A stretch of DNA of 60,821 bases, taken from positions 1 through 60,821 of the forward strand of contig NZ_SBII01000018.1 of the NCBI RefSeq assembly GCF_004028155.1, written 5' to 3'. Below, piece after piece: positions 9,494 through 19,454 of the stretch. Positions within the stretch are counted from its first letter, which is position 1, and the number at the start of each line of letters is the position of its first letter. The notes under the pieces were generated by a model, which did not search any database, was not told where the DNA came from, and saw nothing but the letters and a program-made list of their open reading frames with translations. This DNA comes from Flavobacterium cerinum (GTDB lineage Bacteria > Bacteroidota > Bacteroidia > Flavobacteriales > Flavobacteriaceae). The translations under genes were made by a program, and so were the position numbers.

Positions 9494-9925
9494 ATGAATG
9501 TACAAGAACAAATCGATAATTATATTGCCAGTCTTCCTGAAGCAAAACGTAGTGATATACAAGAGCTACACCAATTTATGCTTCGAGTATTGCCGGAGTG
9601 TAAATTATGGTTTGACGATGGTAAAAACAGCGAAAATAAAACGGTTTCCAATCCTAATATCGGATATGGACTTTATACCATTAAATATGCTGATGGAAAA
9701 ACCAGGGAATTTTTTCAAATAGGTATAAGTGCAAACAGCACCGGAATCTCTGTTTATATCCTTGGTATAAAAGATAAAACATATTTACCTCAAACGTATG
9801 GGGAAAAACTTGGCAAAGCGAAAGTTACCGGATATTGTATTAAGTTTAAAAACCTAAAAGACATAAACCTTGATGTACTTGAAATGGCAGTACGATATGG
9901 GGTTGTAGCTTCTCTCCTTGAGTAG
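9494..9925 (+). CDS. DUF1801 (YdhG-like) family protein
   Basis: 143 residues matching the DUF1801 pattern. It opens with VQEQIDNYIASLPEAKRSDI and a helix, then PECKLWFDDGKN, a central YGLYTIKYADGKTREFFQIGI strand set, and the family ending YGEKLGKAKV..YCIKFKNLKDI and AVRYG. The fold is iron-chaperone/frataxin-like by family description, but the biochemical role is not established. No transmembrane segment or signal peptide is present. It stands alone, convergent with the membrane protein gene whose stop is 12 bases away. Confidence 0.75.
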   Translation: MNVQEQIDNYIASLPEAKRSDIQELHQFMLRVLPECKLWFDDGKNSENKTVSNPNIGYGLYTIKYADGKTREFFQIGISANSTGISVYILGIKDKTYLPQTYGEKLGKAKVTGYCIKFKNLKDINLDVLEMAVRYGVVASLLE

Positions 9926-9937
9926 CATTCGTTTTAT

Positions 9938-11113
9938 TTAGGCAGTTCTTCTTCTATAATTAACCAGGATATAAATTGAAAAACCAATCAACCATGCGCC
10001 CACAACAACGGCAAAAAAGATCGCAATAATAGACGAATGTAGATAATTAGGTTCATAAAATAATCGCTCCAAAGTGGTAAATTTTTCTTCTAAAGCATTT
10101 CTGTCAAAATTATTTTTGATTCCGTTTAGCAGTTCATTATTATGTTCCTTATAATATACTACATCTTTTGCCAGATCTTTTGGAATGATATTAGTCTCAA
10201 TTTTATACTTTTTAAGTAATGTATCTAACTTTTGGAAATTAGACAGCAAAGAATCCTGATTGTATTTATAAATCAATTTATATCGCTTTACCGCAGCATC
10301 ATATTGTTGTTTTTCTATAGGAATTCCTTTTACAGGTTTATACAGAAAATTATTTTCAATAAATATGCAAATATCTCCATCATATCTCGGATTAACTTCC
10401 CTGCCTTTATAGATAATTTCGGTACTGTCTTTTATAACATTCTTCTTAATTATTCTCTCCAAAAGTTCTTTTTTACCAAAGCCAATACTATCCAGAATCG
10501 TACTCGTTGCAGCAGAAACTTTATTTAAATCTGTTGTCAGCATTTTCAATGTGTCAATACTGTAATACTTACTTTCAACGCTATAGTATTGATCTGAAAC
10601 CAAAGTGCTGTCAACGACTTCAATAACCGGATAAGGTTTAGGATACAGGATATTAAGCGGATTAAACAATTTTTCAGAACTATAAGAAGTATAATTATAT
10701 AAAAACGGATTTAAAGTATTCAGCAAAGTTTTGTCTTTATTCAATTTTGCCTCAGACAATTCTGATCTCATTTTTGCATTCATACCAAAACTATAACTCA
10801 CAAAAAACGAAAAGCTCAAAAATGAAATCATGAGTAATACGCCACCAATTTTAAGCAAATTTCCAAAAGCAAACTTTTGCTTCGTATGATTTTTTAGCAA
10901 AAATATCAGGAAGAAAAGTAAAAACAATCCACTTATAAAAAAATGAGAAATAGACACGTCATCATAAAACTTAAATCTATAAAACTCAGTAAAGATGTTG
11001 ATATTTCCTATTCCTTCAAACTTAAAATAGCCGTATAAAAAATAGCCCAAATGAATCAACAATAGTACTACAATAGACTTTATGAAGAATTGCTTTAATT
11101 TTTTATCCATTTT
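9938..11113 (-). CDS. Hypothetical membrane protein, four predicted TM segments
   Basis: I do not recognise a family. Starting at the Met giving MDKKLKQFFIKSIVV, the protein has about 391 residues. There are three hydrophobic segments in the first ~115 residues (VVLLLIHLGYFLYGYF, FISGLFLLFFLIFLL, GGVLLMISFLSFSFFVSY). A ~250-residue hydrophilic, probably extracytoplasmic middle follows, and then a last segment (IIAIFFAVVVGAWLIGFSI) and a basic tail (NYRRRTA). An upstream ATG at 11146 would add 11 residues. CAAATATA at 11129-11136, a minus-strand TATATTTG -7 box, lies within that extension, which favours the shorter form. No catalytic motif is visible. Confidence 0.6.
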   Translation of the reverse strand, partial: KMDKKLKQFFIKSIVVLLLIHLGYFLYGYFKFEGIGNINIFTEFYRFKFYDDVSISHFFISGLFLLFFLIFLLKNHTKQKFAFGNLLKIGGVLLMISFLSFSFFVSYSFGMNAKMRSELSEAKLNKDKTLLNTLNPFLYNYTSYSSEKLFNPLNILYPKPYPVIEVVDSTLVSDQYYSVESKYYSIDTLKMLTTDLNKVSAATSTILDSIGFGKKELLERIIKKNVIKDSTEIIYKGREVNPRYDGDICIFIENNFLYKPVKGIPIEKQQYDAAVKRYKLIYKYNQDSLLSNFQKLDTLLKKYKIETNIIPKDLAKDVVYYKEHNNELLNGIKNNFDRNALEEKFTTLERLFYEPNYLHSSIIAIFFAVVVGAWLIGFSIYILVNYRRRTA

Positions 11114-11301
11114 TTGAGAGATTATTCTCAAATATAAAGAATCCATTTCAAATAACGTTTCTGTCTTACGTAAGAATAAGATTCAGGCTTTAAAACTATT
11201 TAAAAATCAACGATCTTTAAGGTAGTAATTTCAAACTCAAATTTATTTTAGCTTATCATGATGTTGAGGTGATAATGAATTTAAATTTTTAAAAGAACCT
11301 C

Positions 11302-12186
11302 TCAAAAACACATGTCGTTTTGGGGATTAAAAAATAAACCAATTCCTTTTTTCAATGCTTTCAAATGCCTTGCCTTTTGAAGTATTGGACTTTTCCATAT
11401 TACACCACCACCTATTGAACAACATATCGGGGTATTGAAATTCGAACTCATTCTCCATGGCAATAATTTCATATCAATCAGTGCTTTATTTGCTTCAGAC
11501 AAACCTGCTTCTCTGGCACGTTGTAATGAATAATATAATTCTATTGGATCTGGATAAAAAGGCATTATTTGTTGCATTCTTTTTTGATCATTTCCAACCC
11601 AATTAAAAGAGCAACTTACCATTTCAAATATTTTGTCTGTATTTTGATTTATTATTTGTGCTTCCTTAATAAGAGTTGCTACATTTATATTTACACAAAT
11701 ATCAATTGGGTTATTCATTCGTTTCCTATCTAGCCACGTTGGATACATACCAACTTTAAACCACTCCATTCCAGAAACCCTTTGGTTTAATTGGTAAGGT
11801 TTAAGAACTTTATTTATTTGGTGTTTTAATTGATCTCTTTTCCAATATCCATTATGAAATAAAGCAAGTGAGCAAAGGGCTGTATCATCCGTATCTGGAG
11901 GTAAAAATTCTGGAATCCATTTTGGTTGTAAATTAACCGGATAAAATCCGAACATGCCTGAACCCTTTGGGTTTTCACAGTTTAACAGATAATCAACACC
12001 TCTTTTACATGCATTATGAATTTGCGTATCTTCATTAAACTCACTCAATATACTAATGACTAAAGCTGTTGTAAATGAGTTTTCGTCAACAAAATTTTCT
12101 TCAGAAACATATGCAATAGAGGGAAAGGCGCCGCTTGGTAATTGTGAATTTAAAATAAGGTTTATTAATTCTTTTTCAGTCATCAT
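11302..12186 (-). CDS. Single-domain terpene-cyclase / prenyltransferase-fold protein with a DxDD motif
   Basis: 294 residues of alpha-helical repeats of the squalene-hopene-cyclase/prenyltransferase alpha-barrel type: LINLILNSQLPSGAFPS, then GVDYLLNCENPKGSGMFGFY, then PPDTDDTALCSLALF. D98-T-D-D101-T matches the DxDD(T) acid motif that protonates substrates in class II terpene cyclases. The protein is less than half the length of a two-barrel squalene-hopene cyclase, so it is one barrel only; cyclase activity is an inference, and a non-catalytic relative is possible. It is the last gene of the toxin-like operon, starting 9 bases after the prenyltransferase-like gene. There is no signal peptide. 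Confidence 0.55.
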   Translation of the reverse strand: MMTEKELINLILNSQLPSGAFPSIAYVSEENFVDENSFTTALVISILSEFNEDTQIHNACKRGVDYLLNCENPKGSGMFGFYPVNLQPKWIPEFLPPDTDDTALCSLALFHNGYWKRDQLKHQINKVLKPYQLNQRVSGMEWFKVGMYPTWLDRKRMNNPIDICVNINVATLIKEAQIINQNTDKIFEMVSCSFNWVGNDQKRMQQIMPFYPDPIELYYSLQRAREAGLSEANKALIDMKLLPWRMSSNFNTPICCSIGGGVIWKSPILQKARHLKALKKGIGLFFNPQNDMCF

Positions 12187-12195
12187 TACTACATC

Positions 12196-13179
12196 TTAAA
12201 CATTAATAGGTGAGAGCCCTATCCAAGCTGCTGGTTTTCTTTTGGGTGGCATAACCAATCCAAAAATCCCATGATGAGAGGTAAAGCCGCGAGATCCTTT
12301 AAGTGATTGACTCATCTCGTAATATCCTTTTAGGTTCCAATTATATTTTGCGCCTAATGATAATATTCCATCTCTTACCCATCCATCAGGGCCAAATAAT
12401 GTACTTGCAAAAGTATACAGACTGAAAGTGAATTCTGTGTCTGTCTCTTTTGAATAACTAAAACCCCAGGTAGATCCGGGTAGCTTATGCTTTATAGGTA
12501 ATGACTGTGTCTCAGAAATCATCTCTAATAATTCTGAAGCTCTTTCAGATGCATTAATACGTGATAATAAGGTAGCAATTTCTAAAGGATGTAAATTTTC
12601 AATTCTATAATACACTTCGTATGTCCCTTTTTTTAAGTCTAATCCAAATATTGTAGGTTTTGCATTACGGTCTGGAATATTTAAAACAGGTTTACCACCT
12701 AAAATTTCTTCAGCAATTACATCTGCTTCTATTGCTGCTTCTGGCGGTACCTCAATATATAATTTAAAAGAATCCTCAGTATCACTATGTCTAACACCTA
12801 TTTGTGCACCATAAGTGAGTGTTCCTTTTTTTTGAAGATTTGATATACGGGTAAAATAATTACTTTCTTGTAACTGTTCATTTAATCTTAATAATAGTGA
12901 AATAGAATATTCCAGACTATCTATTAAAGGTATGGTTGGTGGGGCAGGGCATACTGTATATCTAATGCCAGGTACTGTAAGAGAAAAAGCCGGTTCAAAA
13001 GGACTTCCTGTCATTGTTAATGCACTACTCGACAATGCATTTTTATCATGTGAACTTATTAATCCTTCCAATAAAATAGGTAGCACTATCCTAGCTCTTT
13101 TTGTAGCTTCTGGATATTCATTTTCCCAAACATCAAGAACTTGTTCATAATGCTGTGGAATATTAATTGTTTCGGTCAT
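12196..13179 (-). CDS. Probable ABBA-fold (DMATS-type) aromatic prenyltransferase
   Basis: 327 residues without signal peptide. LTMTGSPFEPAFSL at 54-67 resembles the N-terminal DMATS motif, in which a Glu is the general base. E62 is followed 11 residues later by R73 in IRYT, the same spacing as the Glu89/Arg100 pair of the fungal dimethylallyltryptophan synthase FgaPT2. K139-x-Y141 (SFKLY) fits the next diphosphate-binding Lys-x-Tyr, FGLDLKKGTYEVYY (178-191) fits the following strand pair, and the end (GIFGLVMPP..PAAWIGLSP) fits the last hairpin. The third Arg/Lys pair is not conserved. If correct, it would transfer an isoprenyl group to an aromatic acceptor. It lies 9 bases upstream of the terpene-cyclase-like gene and 121 bases after the preceding toxin gene. 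Confidence 0.45.
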   Translation of the reverse strand: MTETINIPQHYEQVLDVWENEYPEATKRARIVLPILLEGLISSHDKNALSSSALTMTGSPFEPAFSLTVPGIRYTVCPAPPTIPLIDSLEYSISLLLRLNEQLQESNYFTRISNLQKKGTLTYGAQIGVRHSDTEDSFKLYIEVPPEAAIEADVIAEEILGGKPVLNIPDRNAKPTIFGLDLKKGTYEVYYRIENLHPLEIATLLSRINASERASELLEMISETQSLPIKHKLPGSTWGFSYSKETDTEFTFSLYTFASTLFGPDGWVRDGILSLGAKYNWNLKGYYEMSQSLKGSRGFTSHHGIFGLVMPPKRKPAAWIGLSPINV

Positions 13180-13300
13180 ACAAATGAATTATAATACAAA
13201 TGGATTAATTCTTAAACATATACTCTAATTAGCTAAAATAGTTTACCCATTGAATGAACAGTGAGTAAACTATTAAAGCAAACTAAACAGTTTTTCAGTT

Positions 13301-16300
13301 TTAAGATATATCTTCTAAAGCCATTTCGCAGCTCTTACTAAATGCTTCATGTCTTTCAAATAATGCTTTTGTTCTTGCATCAATTCCAGTATTTTCATCA
13401 ACAATACGTGGTCTTTTTTGGATACCAGAAGTTGTAGGGGTTCCAGGAATTACTGGTAAATCTGTTTTTATAGTACTTTGTATAGTTGGCCAATAATCAG
13501 TAACTTTTGTATTAGCAGCATTATTTATATTCTCTGTAAAAGTATATTGGAAATGAAATTCCGGTACAGCATCTATATCAATATTTTCTGCAGCATAATA
13601 TTGAACTGCCGAGTAATTTTTAATAAATGTAATTGTTTTTGAATTGTCTAATAAGTTACCCGGAGCTTTAGCATCGCCAAGAATAGTATTTCCAACCTGA
13701 GCTACCACACGATATACACCATCTTTTTTTGGATCAATAAAATTAACGTTAGAAGCATCAATAACAGCTGTTACCGTTTTTTGAGTATCACTAATAAGAA
13801 GTGTGTTATTTGTTCCTATGATCAATGTTTTTGGTATTGCTTTTTGAACATTTTTTCCATTTACCCATGTACCGGAAAAAACAATTGTTGCCATATTAAG
13901 GTTTTTTACAATTGCTTTAAAATCCCATGTATTAAATGATGAAGTATCTAAAGTATAGTTCCCCTGTTTATCCGGTTTAGATATGGCTTTCCACTGCTGG
14001 CTTAAATGAATGTTATTCTCATTATCATCAAAAGTTGCTCTTAGAACTACCGCTTTAACATCATCAGAAAATAATGGTAATACGCTCACATTTATTTCAG
14101 ACAATGGATGATTAATTCTTTGCAATGAAGATGTTCCGTTTATGCCTTTAGAATAAAGTTTAGTCCCATCAGACATTAAAAATGTTAATGAGTATTGGTA
14201 CACTTGATTATTGGCTGGATGTACTGAACGCAGTGTACTTGTAACAGTATCGTTCTTTTTATTTAAAATAAGTGTTTCATTTAAAATAGCTTCACCAGTA
14301 CCAACTAACCAGTTCCAATCAACAGTTATTTCTTTTACTGTATTATCGCTGTTATTAGAATCTTCCCAATCAATATTACTGGCAGCAAAAGTAACGGCCA
14401 TAAGTCCAAGATCTACCAAACTTATATTTACGATATTTAATTCTGATGTAATCCAGTCCGTACTTAAAGGCTGTGGTGTCTTTCCTGTTTCTTTTGATGT
14501 TGAATAAATAACATCATACTTATATTTATAATCTTTTTTAAAGGTATCTCCATTAAATTGCCCAGGCTTATTAATGCTCCATAAACTTTGATCAGCAGTT
14601 GAAAAAGTATGGGTAACAGATGGTACATCTCCATATTGAAAAGTAAGATTAACACGATCAATACCGTGTGCTGATAAATCTTCCTGAATATTAAAAGTTA
14701 CATCCAATTCCTGTTGATTTACCTCAGAATATACTTTTTTCCAAGTTTCACTATCAAAAGGAGGTAAGCTACCTTCAACCTCAAAATACCATGGTACAAC
14801 ATTCGACGTTGTTAATGTATTAGTAAATGATGACACATTTTGTAGAGAAAAATCATTTGACGGATTTTTCATTAAATTCATTGCCATATTTATTGATTGC
14901 TCTACATCATTTTGCAATTGTTGATTAGCCCATGTTTTAACCATGTCCAATAATGTAGGGGTCAATCCTACACCTGGAGTAACAACAACTGTTGCCGCTT
15001 GTGTTTGGGTAAGCATTTCTTTAACAAACGTACCTATATAAACCTGAACTTGTTGTGAATGAGTATGTCCCCAAGTATCTCTTGAATATCTGGTTTCTGT
15101 TTTATACCTGTTCTCTTGCTGATATTGATATGCTAAGGTAGAATCAAATTTTGTAACTACTGTAACAGCTGGAAGACGCGTATTTGCAGAAAGATCATAC
15201 GAAATACTAAATAATCCTCCACCAGAACCTGAATAAAATGCATTTGTAAATGCAGCAATTGCCTTTTCGTCAATTAGAGGAACACTAAATACGGCTTGTT
15301 GACTGCCAAAGTTTGATGGCTCACTTACTATCGAGGTAGTTTTACCATCTATAGTATAGGTAAAAGTTGCTCCACTTTGAATCCAATCAAATTGTGGAAA
15401 TTCGGCATTAGGTATTTCTTTTTTTACTACATCCTTTTGAGTAGGATCAATCATCAGCTGCACAGAAAACCTGCAAAAGCCACTAATTTTCCCTCCGTTA
15501 GAATTATATTTTACGAGTGAAAATTGCGGTATATCTGTTCCTGATATTTTGGACAATACAACTTTTGGTGTAATATACCATGCATTTGAATTTGGAACAT
15601 CATCTCCATAAATTGTAAACGATGGTTGTCCCGGAATACTAATTTGTTTTGTTTTTTGAATGTCTAACATAATCTTGTTGTTTATTGGATTAATAGGAAT
15701 TGTTGGTTTAGTTGTATTTATATATAAATTACCCAGAACTACAGCATCATCCGGTTTGTATTCTGGTCCTAATTGTAAGTTGGTTTCTCCTGGAAAAATG
15801 AGGTTAGATTGCATAAATCCCCACACTTGGATCATTAAAGACGATTCAAGTTGTTTAACAATTTTAGAATTAAAAAAGACAGATAAACCATACCCGTCTG
15901 GTATTGGTTCATTAACTCCAATTGTTAAATTATTTTGTGCAGGATTGACTGTCGCTATAAATATTTGAAATATATTTTTCCCTTCATTGGTTGTCAAAAC
16001 ATTTATTTTAAATGCTTTAGGTACCATTTGAGGTATTTGACCTAATAAATCAGTTTTTATACTATTAATCACATAACTAACTTTATTAGTTAACAAATAG
16101 TTTTTTATTTGCAATTGAAGTTCATTTTTATCCTTTATTTCTAAAAACAGAGGTGAATTAAAACTTCCGGCAGGGAAATCAAGTACAAATTCTGTTCTCT
16201 TTTCATTAGCGTTAGTTGATCCTGTGATTGCCGTTAAAGGAACTTCACATATAAAATCTGTATTTGTTAGTTTTGTTTCTTTCCATACTAAATCCGGATC

Positions 16301-16678
16301 ATTTGGATTGCAATCTTTTTTAGGGTCAAAGTTTGAAGCAACTACTTTTGAAGCAACACCAGAACTGCCAGTTGCATAAAAATGAACTTTTACAAAAGCT
16401 TGGTTGTTACTTAAAAAGAGTAGGCTTGGCTTTGCTAAAGTTGCATCAATTTTGCTATAAACAGCTAAATTTCCTTCTCCTACTGGATTTGGAAATAATT
16501 GACAATATGCTATAGTTATTTTTTTCCAGTTCTCATTATTACTTGACTCAAACTGTGCTTGAAATAGCTGATTGACTAGTTCTTCTTTTATGTTTAAAAC
16601 GGCATCCCACTGATTTAAAATAGAACTACCTCTAGACATTTGATCAATTAAATTTGATATTGTAGCTGTTGTTCCCAT
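13301..16678 (-). CDS. Large beta-rich protein with an N-terminal P47/TULIP-like module
   Basis: 1125 residues, no signal peptide, no T9SS tail. Residues 1-340 resemble the C-terminal ~500 residues of the MACPF protein encoded at 19441-24651. Both have ILNQWDAVLN..EELVNQ / VLKGWDCVLN..EEPVNK, then FK(I/L)NVLTTN..KNI(F/L)Q(I/V)FI, then NLTI.VNEPIPDGY, and a closing PGDLVVLG / PDDAVVLG. The WD...VN opening and alternating strands recall the P47/OrfX (TULIP lipid-binding) family of clostridial toxin clusters; that link is an inference. The rest (340-1100) is beta-rich, with an amphipathic helix (MVKTWANQQLQNDVEQSINM) near 590. The gene starts 7 bases after the second MACPF gene, so the two are co-transcribed. 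Confidence 0.55.
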   Translation of the reverse strand: MGTTATISNLIDQMSRGSSILNQWDAVLNIKEELVNQLFQAQFESSNNENWKKITIAYCQLFPNPVGEGNLAVYSKIDATLAKPSLLFLSNNQAFVKVHFYATGSSGVASKVVASNFDPKKDCNPNDPDLVWKETKLTNTDFICEVPLTAITGSTNANEKRTEFVLDFPAGSFNSPLFLEIKDKNELQLQIKNYLLTNKVSYVINSIKTDLLGQIPQMVPKAFKINVLTTNEGKNIFQIFIATVNPAQNNLTIGVNEPIPDGYGLSVFFNSKIVKQLESSLMIQVWGFMQSNLIFPGETNLQLGPEYKPDDAVVLGNLYINTTKPTIPINPINNKIMLDIQKTKQISIPGQPSFTIYGDDVPNSNAWYITPKVVLSKISGTDIPQFSLVKYNSNGGKISGFCRFSVQLMIDPTQKDVVKKEIPNAEFPQFDWIQSGATFTYTIDGKTTSIVSEPSNFGSQQAVFSVPLIDEKAIAAFTNAFYSGSGGGLFSISYDLSANTRLPAVTVVTKFDSTLAYQYQQENRYKTETRYSRDTWGHTHSQQVQVYIGTFVKEMLTQTQAATVVVTPGVGLTPTLLDMVKTWANQQLQNDVEQSINMAMNLMKNPSNDFSLQNVSSFTNTLTTSNVVPWYFEVEGSLPPFDSETWKKVYSEVNQQELDVTFNIQEDLSAHGIDRVNLTFQYGDVPSVTHTFSTADQSLWSINKPGQFNGDTFKKDYKYKYDVIYSTSKETGKTPQPLSTDWITSELNIVNISLVDLGLMAVTFAASNIDWEDSNNSDNTVKEITVDWNWLVGTGEAILNETLILNKKNDTVTSTLRSVHPANNQVYQYSLTFLMSDGTKLYSKGINGTSSLQRINHPLSEINVSVLPLFSDDVKAVVLRATFDDNENNIHLSQQWKAISKPDKQGNYTLDTSSFNTWDFKAIVKNLNMATIVFSGTWVNGKNVQKAIPKTLIIGTNNTLLISDTQKTVTAVIDASNVNFIDPKKDGVYRVVAQVGNTILGDAKAPGNLLDNSKTITFIKNYSAVQYYAAENIDIDAVPEFHFQYTFTENINNAANTKVTDYWPTIQSTIKTDLPVIPGTPTTSGIQKRPRIVDENTGIDARTKALFERHEAFSKSCEMALEDIS

Positions 16679-16685
16679 TACAGTT

Positions 16686-19454
16686 TTAGTTTTGTTGACT
16701 TATTTTTTTTTCATTAAAAAATTCTGCTAGTGCAGTATTTAATGCGTTAATTAAATAGGTAATTGATGTATTATTGATATGCTCTAAATTTTTAGGAATG
16801 TATATATTTTCATAAGAGGCCGCAGCTTCTTGAAGTCTTACAATTTTATTGAGAACTGTATTTATCTTAAAACACTCTAAATCAATTTTATAATTTATAT
16901 CAGACGTATTACTATAGAAATTTATCTCTTCATCGGGTATGGATAAATAACCAAACTCTAAGGACAGTGATAGCAAACATTCTTTGCTTTTAAGGTTTCT
17001 AATACGTTCTTTTTCAAAGTCATCCCATAGTGACAACAAAACATCAATCTCTTTTTCATCAGGAAAAATTGCTCCAGAATTTATAAATGTTTTACGCATT
17101 TTAGATAAACAGAATGGCTCAGGTATTTTTCTTTCATGACTTTTTGGAAGTTGATCTAATAAATTAACATTGTATTTTATTTTACCACTATTGAAATTAT
17201 TATAAAGAATATTAATAGAGTCCATTTGCCTAAAAAGCACATAGAATATGTTTTCATGATTCGCAAAATCACTTGCAGTAGTAACAGATTCATCGTCATA
17301 ATGATCTCTAAGTTCTTCATTGTTGTATGTAAATGAAAATCCTGCTATTCCGGATAGAATACCCTCAAATAATACTTTACATGATGGAGATACCGCATTG
17401 TTATTAAAAGTTTCTTTATATTTATTTACTCCTTTTGATACTTTTTCTTTAGCAAGATTAAGAGATAAGTCGAACTCCTTCATTTTATCTTTTAATGCCT
17501 GATGTAACTGATTTAGCATCGACAAATAAGATTCTGATAGCTTTATTTGATATTCTCTTATTTTAATGAAATTTTTAATTGTAAAAAGTTCCTTTTCGTC
17601 TTTAAAATCTAATATTCTCCCAACAATACTAAATTCTGGCTGCGTTATTATTGTTGCTATTTGAATAAAATATTTATATACTATTGTGAGTACATCTTCA
17701 TCAAAAATAATTGAATAATCAACCTCAATCGACTCAACATCTGATAGATGAGATGCAAATAAATGTAATTTATTAATGTTTTTTATTTCTGAATCGGAAG
17801 ACAATAGTGTTGCAATCCATTTAACAAAAGAAACTACTTCTTCCCGTTGTGTATTATTGGTTTTAGGACAAGCCAATTTAGCTTGTGTATTAATCAATGT
17901 AATATAGATGCAGGGGAGTAGGATTTCTATTTTATTAAGGTCAATTTTGTGTATATCCTCTTTTATGAAAATTTTCAATTCAGAGTCATCCTCTTTGATA
18001 CTTGAAAAACGCAAGCCATTAACTATGGTATCCTTTTTTGATTCATCACTGTTTTTTAAAATCAATATTCCATCCATTTGCTGACAAACAATTGGGACAT
18101 TATCAAAATCAGTATCTGAAAGCAATAGAGAAGATGCTTTATTAGATAGTGAATTTGAATCTAATAATTGAGTTAAAATGTTGGGACGAATATCTTGTAA
18201 TGACAGCGTTTCATGTAACGATAGTATTCTATGGCAGCTATTTATATTTTTTTTATTCAATTTAGCTGTATGAAAATCTTGTTCAGTTATTTTATCGCCA
18301 TAAATAAAATTATTATCGTCAAAACAAAAAGAACGTGTTTCATTTAAAACTTTTAAATCTATTCTATCAATAGTTTTAGTCATTCTCCTGATAGGTGATT
18401 GAACTATAGTTCCCCATCGTTGAATTAATGCTCCTTTTAAAATTTTTTGAAAGTTAATAGCTCTAAAATATTCCATAAAACGCGCTAAAGATGTTAGTTC
18501 GATTTTTATGGGAATGACTAAAGTTAACTTTGAATTAAGTAATTTTATTAATCTCTCATCAGCATTAAATATTGCCATTAAACTGTTTCCGGTTATGCTG
18601 TTTGAATCTTCCCATAGCCCTTGTTTAGTTATATCAGCAAGGCCATGATCTTTTCCAAAACTAACTATATCTCCTACAGTTTCTGCAAAATTTTCACCCG
18701 TAAAAAATTTAAAATGAAGTGCTTCTGTTCCCATAACGGCTTTACCTTTTCCTAATTCATTCCAGTATTCATAAGTTTGTTTTCCTATATGGTCTTTCAA
18801 TTCTATTACTTGTAACAATTTATCGCCGATCTCAATTGCTGAAATAAAATGGGTTCCATAATTATAAAATGATTCTAAATATTTTTGACTTTGGGAAACT
18901 GAAACAATAGTATCATGCTCATCATTTTCCTGAACACGCGTACCAGGTCTTAATTGTCTTGATTTTACTTTCCAATCATTTGTTAAATGTGTGTCTCTAT
19001 CAAAATATGCCCGACTAGGTTGAGCAGTAACTTCATGTTCTGCTTGAATTTTTATTCTTGATAATTCAAACAACATGTAATAGCTGTCTTTTTTTAGATT
19101 TATTTTAAAATCATTTTCATACTGTTTAAAGTAATTATCAATAGTTTCTCCGAACATATCAGGAGAAAGTTTATACTCATTATCTTCAGAAAATAGTGGG
19201 CATACTTTATAAAGAGCAACCTGATCTAATAGCGATTCGACTCCATTATGAACTGTTACTTGCAGCGGATCCCAGGTAAAACTATTTTTTGAAAATTCAT
19301 TTAATTCAAATTGTTTTAAAGCTGTTTCTTCAGGTTTTTTAAATTCATTAAAGCCAAATTGATTTTTATGCAATAGTGATAAGAGATTTATGGCCTCCCC
19401 AATTTTAGGAAGGCCATTCTCTTTTATATTTAACTTGGAATTATTTTTTATCAT
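16686..19454 (-). CDS. MACPF-domain protein, second subunit
   Basis: About 922 residues. The MACPF signature YGTHFISAIEIGDKL is present at 209-223 (counted from an upstream ATG at 19484). The start at 19454 (MIKNNSKLNIKENG) is preferred because it overlaps the upstream stop by only 14 bases, a normal translational coupling. MACPF proteins assemble into beta-barrel pores; GTHF is the conserved core strand. The C-terminal half is helical, with a charged coiled coil at about 640-690 (LHQALKDKMKEFDLSLNLAKEK) followed by a short hydrophobic stretch (VLFEGILSGIAGFSF). There is no signal peptide, lipobox or T9SS tail, unlike the Bacteroidetes lipoprotein MACPF toxins (BSAPs). It is likely an effector or pore partner of the neighbouring large MACPF protein. 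Confidence 0.75.
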   Translation of the reverse strand: MIKNNSKLNIKENGLPKIGEAINLLSLLHKNQFGFNEFKKPEETALKQFELNEFSKNSFTWDPLQVTVHNGVESLLDQVALYKVCPLFSEDNEYKLSPDMFGETIDNYFKQYENDFKINLKKDSYYMLFELSRIKIQAEHEVTAQPSRAYFDRDTHLTNDWKVKSRQLRPGTRVQENDEHDTIVSVSQSQKYLESFYNYGTHFISAIEIGDKLLQVIELKDHIGKQTYEYWNELGKGKAVMGTEALHFKFFTGENFAETVGDIVSFGKDHGLADITKQGLWEDSNSITGNSLMAIFNADERLIKLLNSKLTLVIPIKIELTSLARFMEYFRAINFQKILKGALIQRWGTIVQSPIRRMTKTIDRIDLKVLNETRSFCFDDNNFIYGDKITEQDFHTAKLNKKNINSCHRILSLHETLSLQDIRPNILTQLLDSNSLSNKASSLLLSDTDFDNVPIVCQQMDGILILKNSDESKKDTIVNGLRFSSIKEDDSELKIFIKEDIHKIDLNKIEILLPCIYITLINTQAKLACPKTNNTQREEVVSFVKWIATLLSSDSEIKNINKLHLFASHLSDVESIEVDYSIIFDEDVLTIVYKYFIQIATIITQPEFSIVGRILDFKDEKELFTIKNFIKIREYQIKLSESYLSMLNQLHQALKDKMKEFDLSLNLAKEKVSKGVNKYKETFNNNAVSPSCKVLFEGILSGIAGFSFTYNNEELRDHYDDESVTTASDFANHENIFYVLFRQMDSINILYNNFNSGKIKYNVNLLDQLPKSHERKIPEPFCLSKMRKTFINSGAIFPDEKEIDVLLSLWDDFEKERIRNLKSKECLLSLSLEFGYLSIPDEEINFYSNTSDINYKIDLECFKINTVLNKIVRLQEAAASYENIYIPKNLEHINNTSITYLINALNTALAEFFNEKKISQQN

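Noticed and set aside
15660..15968. 102-codon plus-strand frame with a hydrophobic start inside the 1125-residue gene.
   Set aside because: It lies opposite a long continuous gene with clear homology to its neighbour, and shows no family features.
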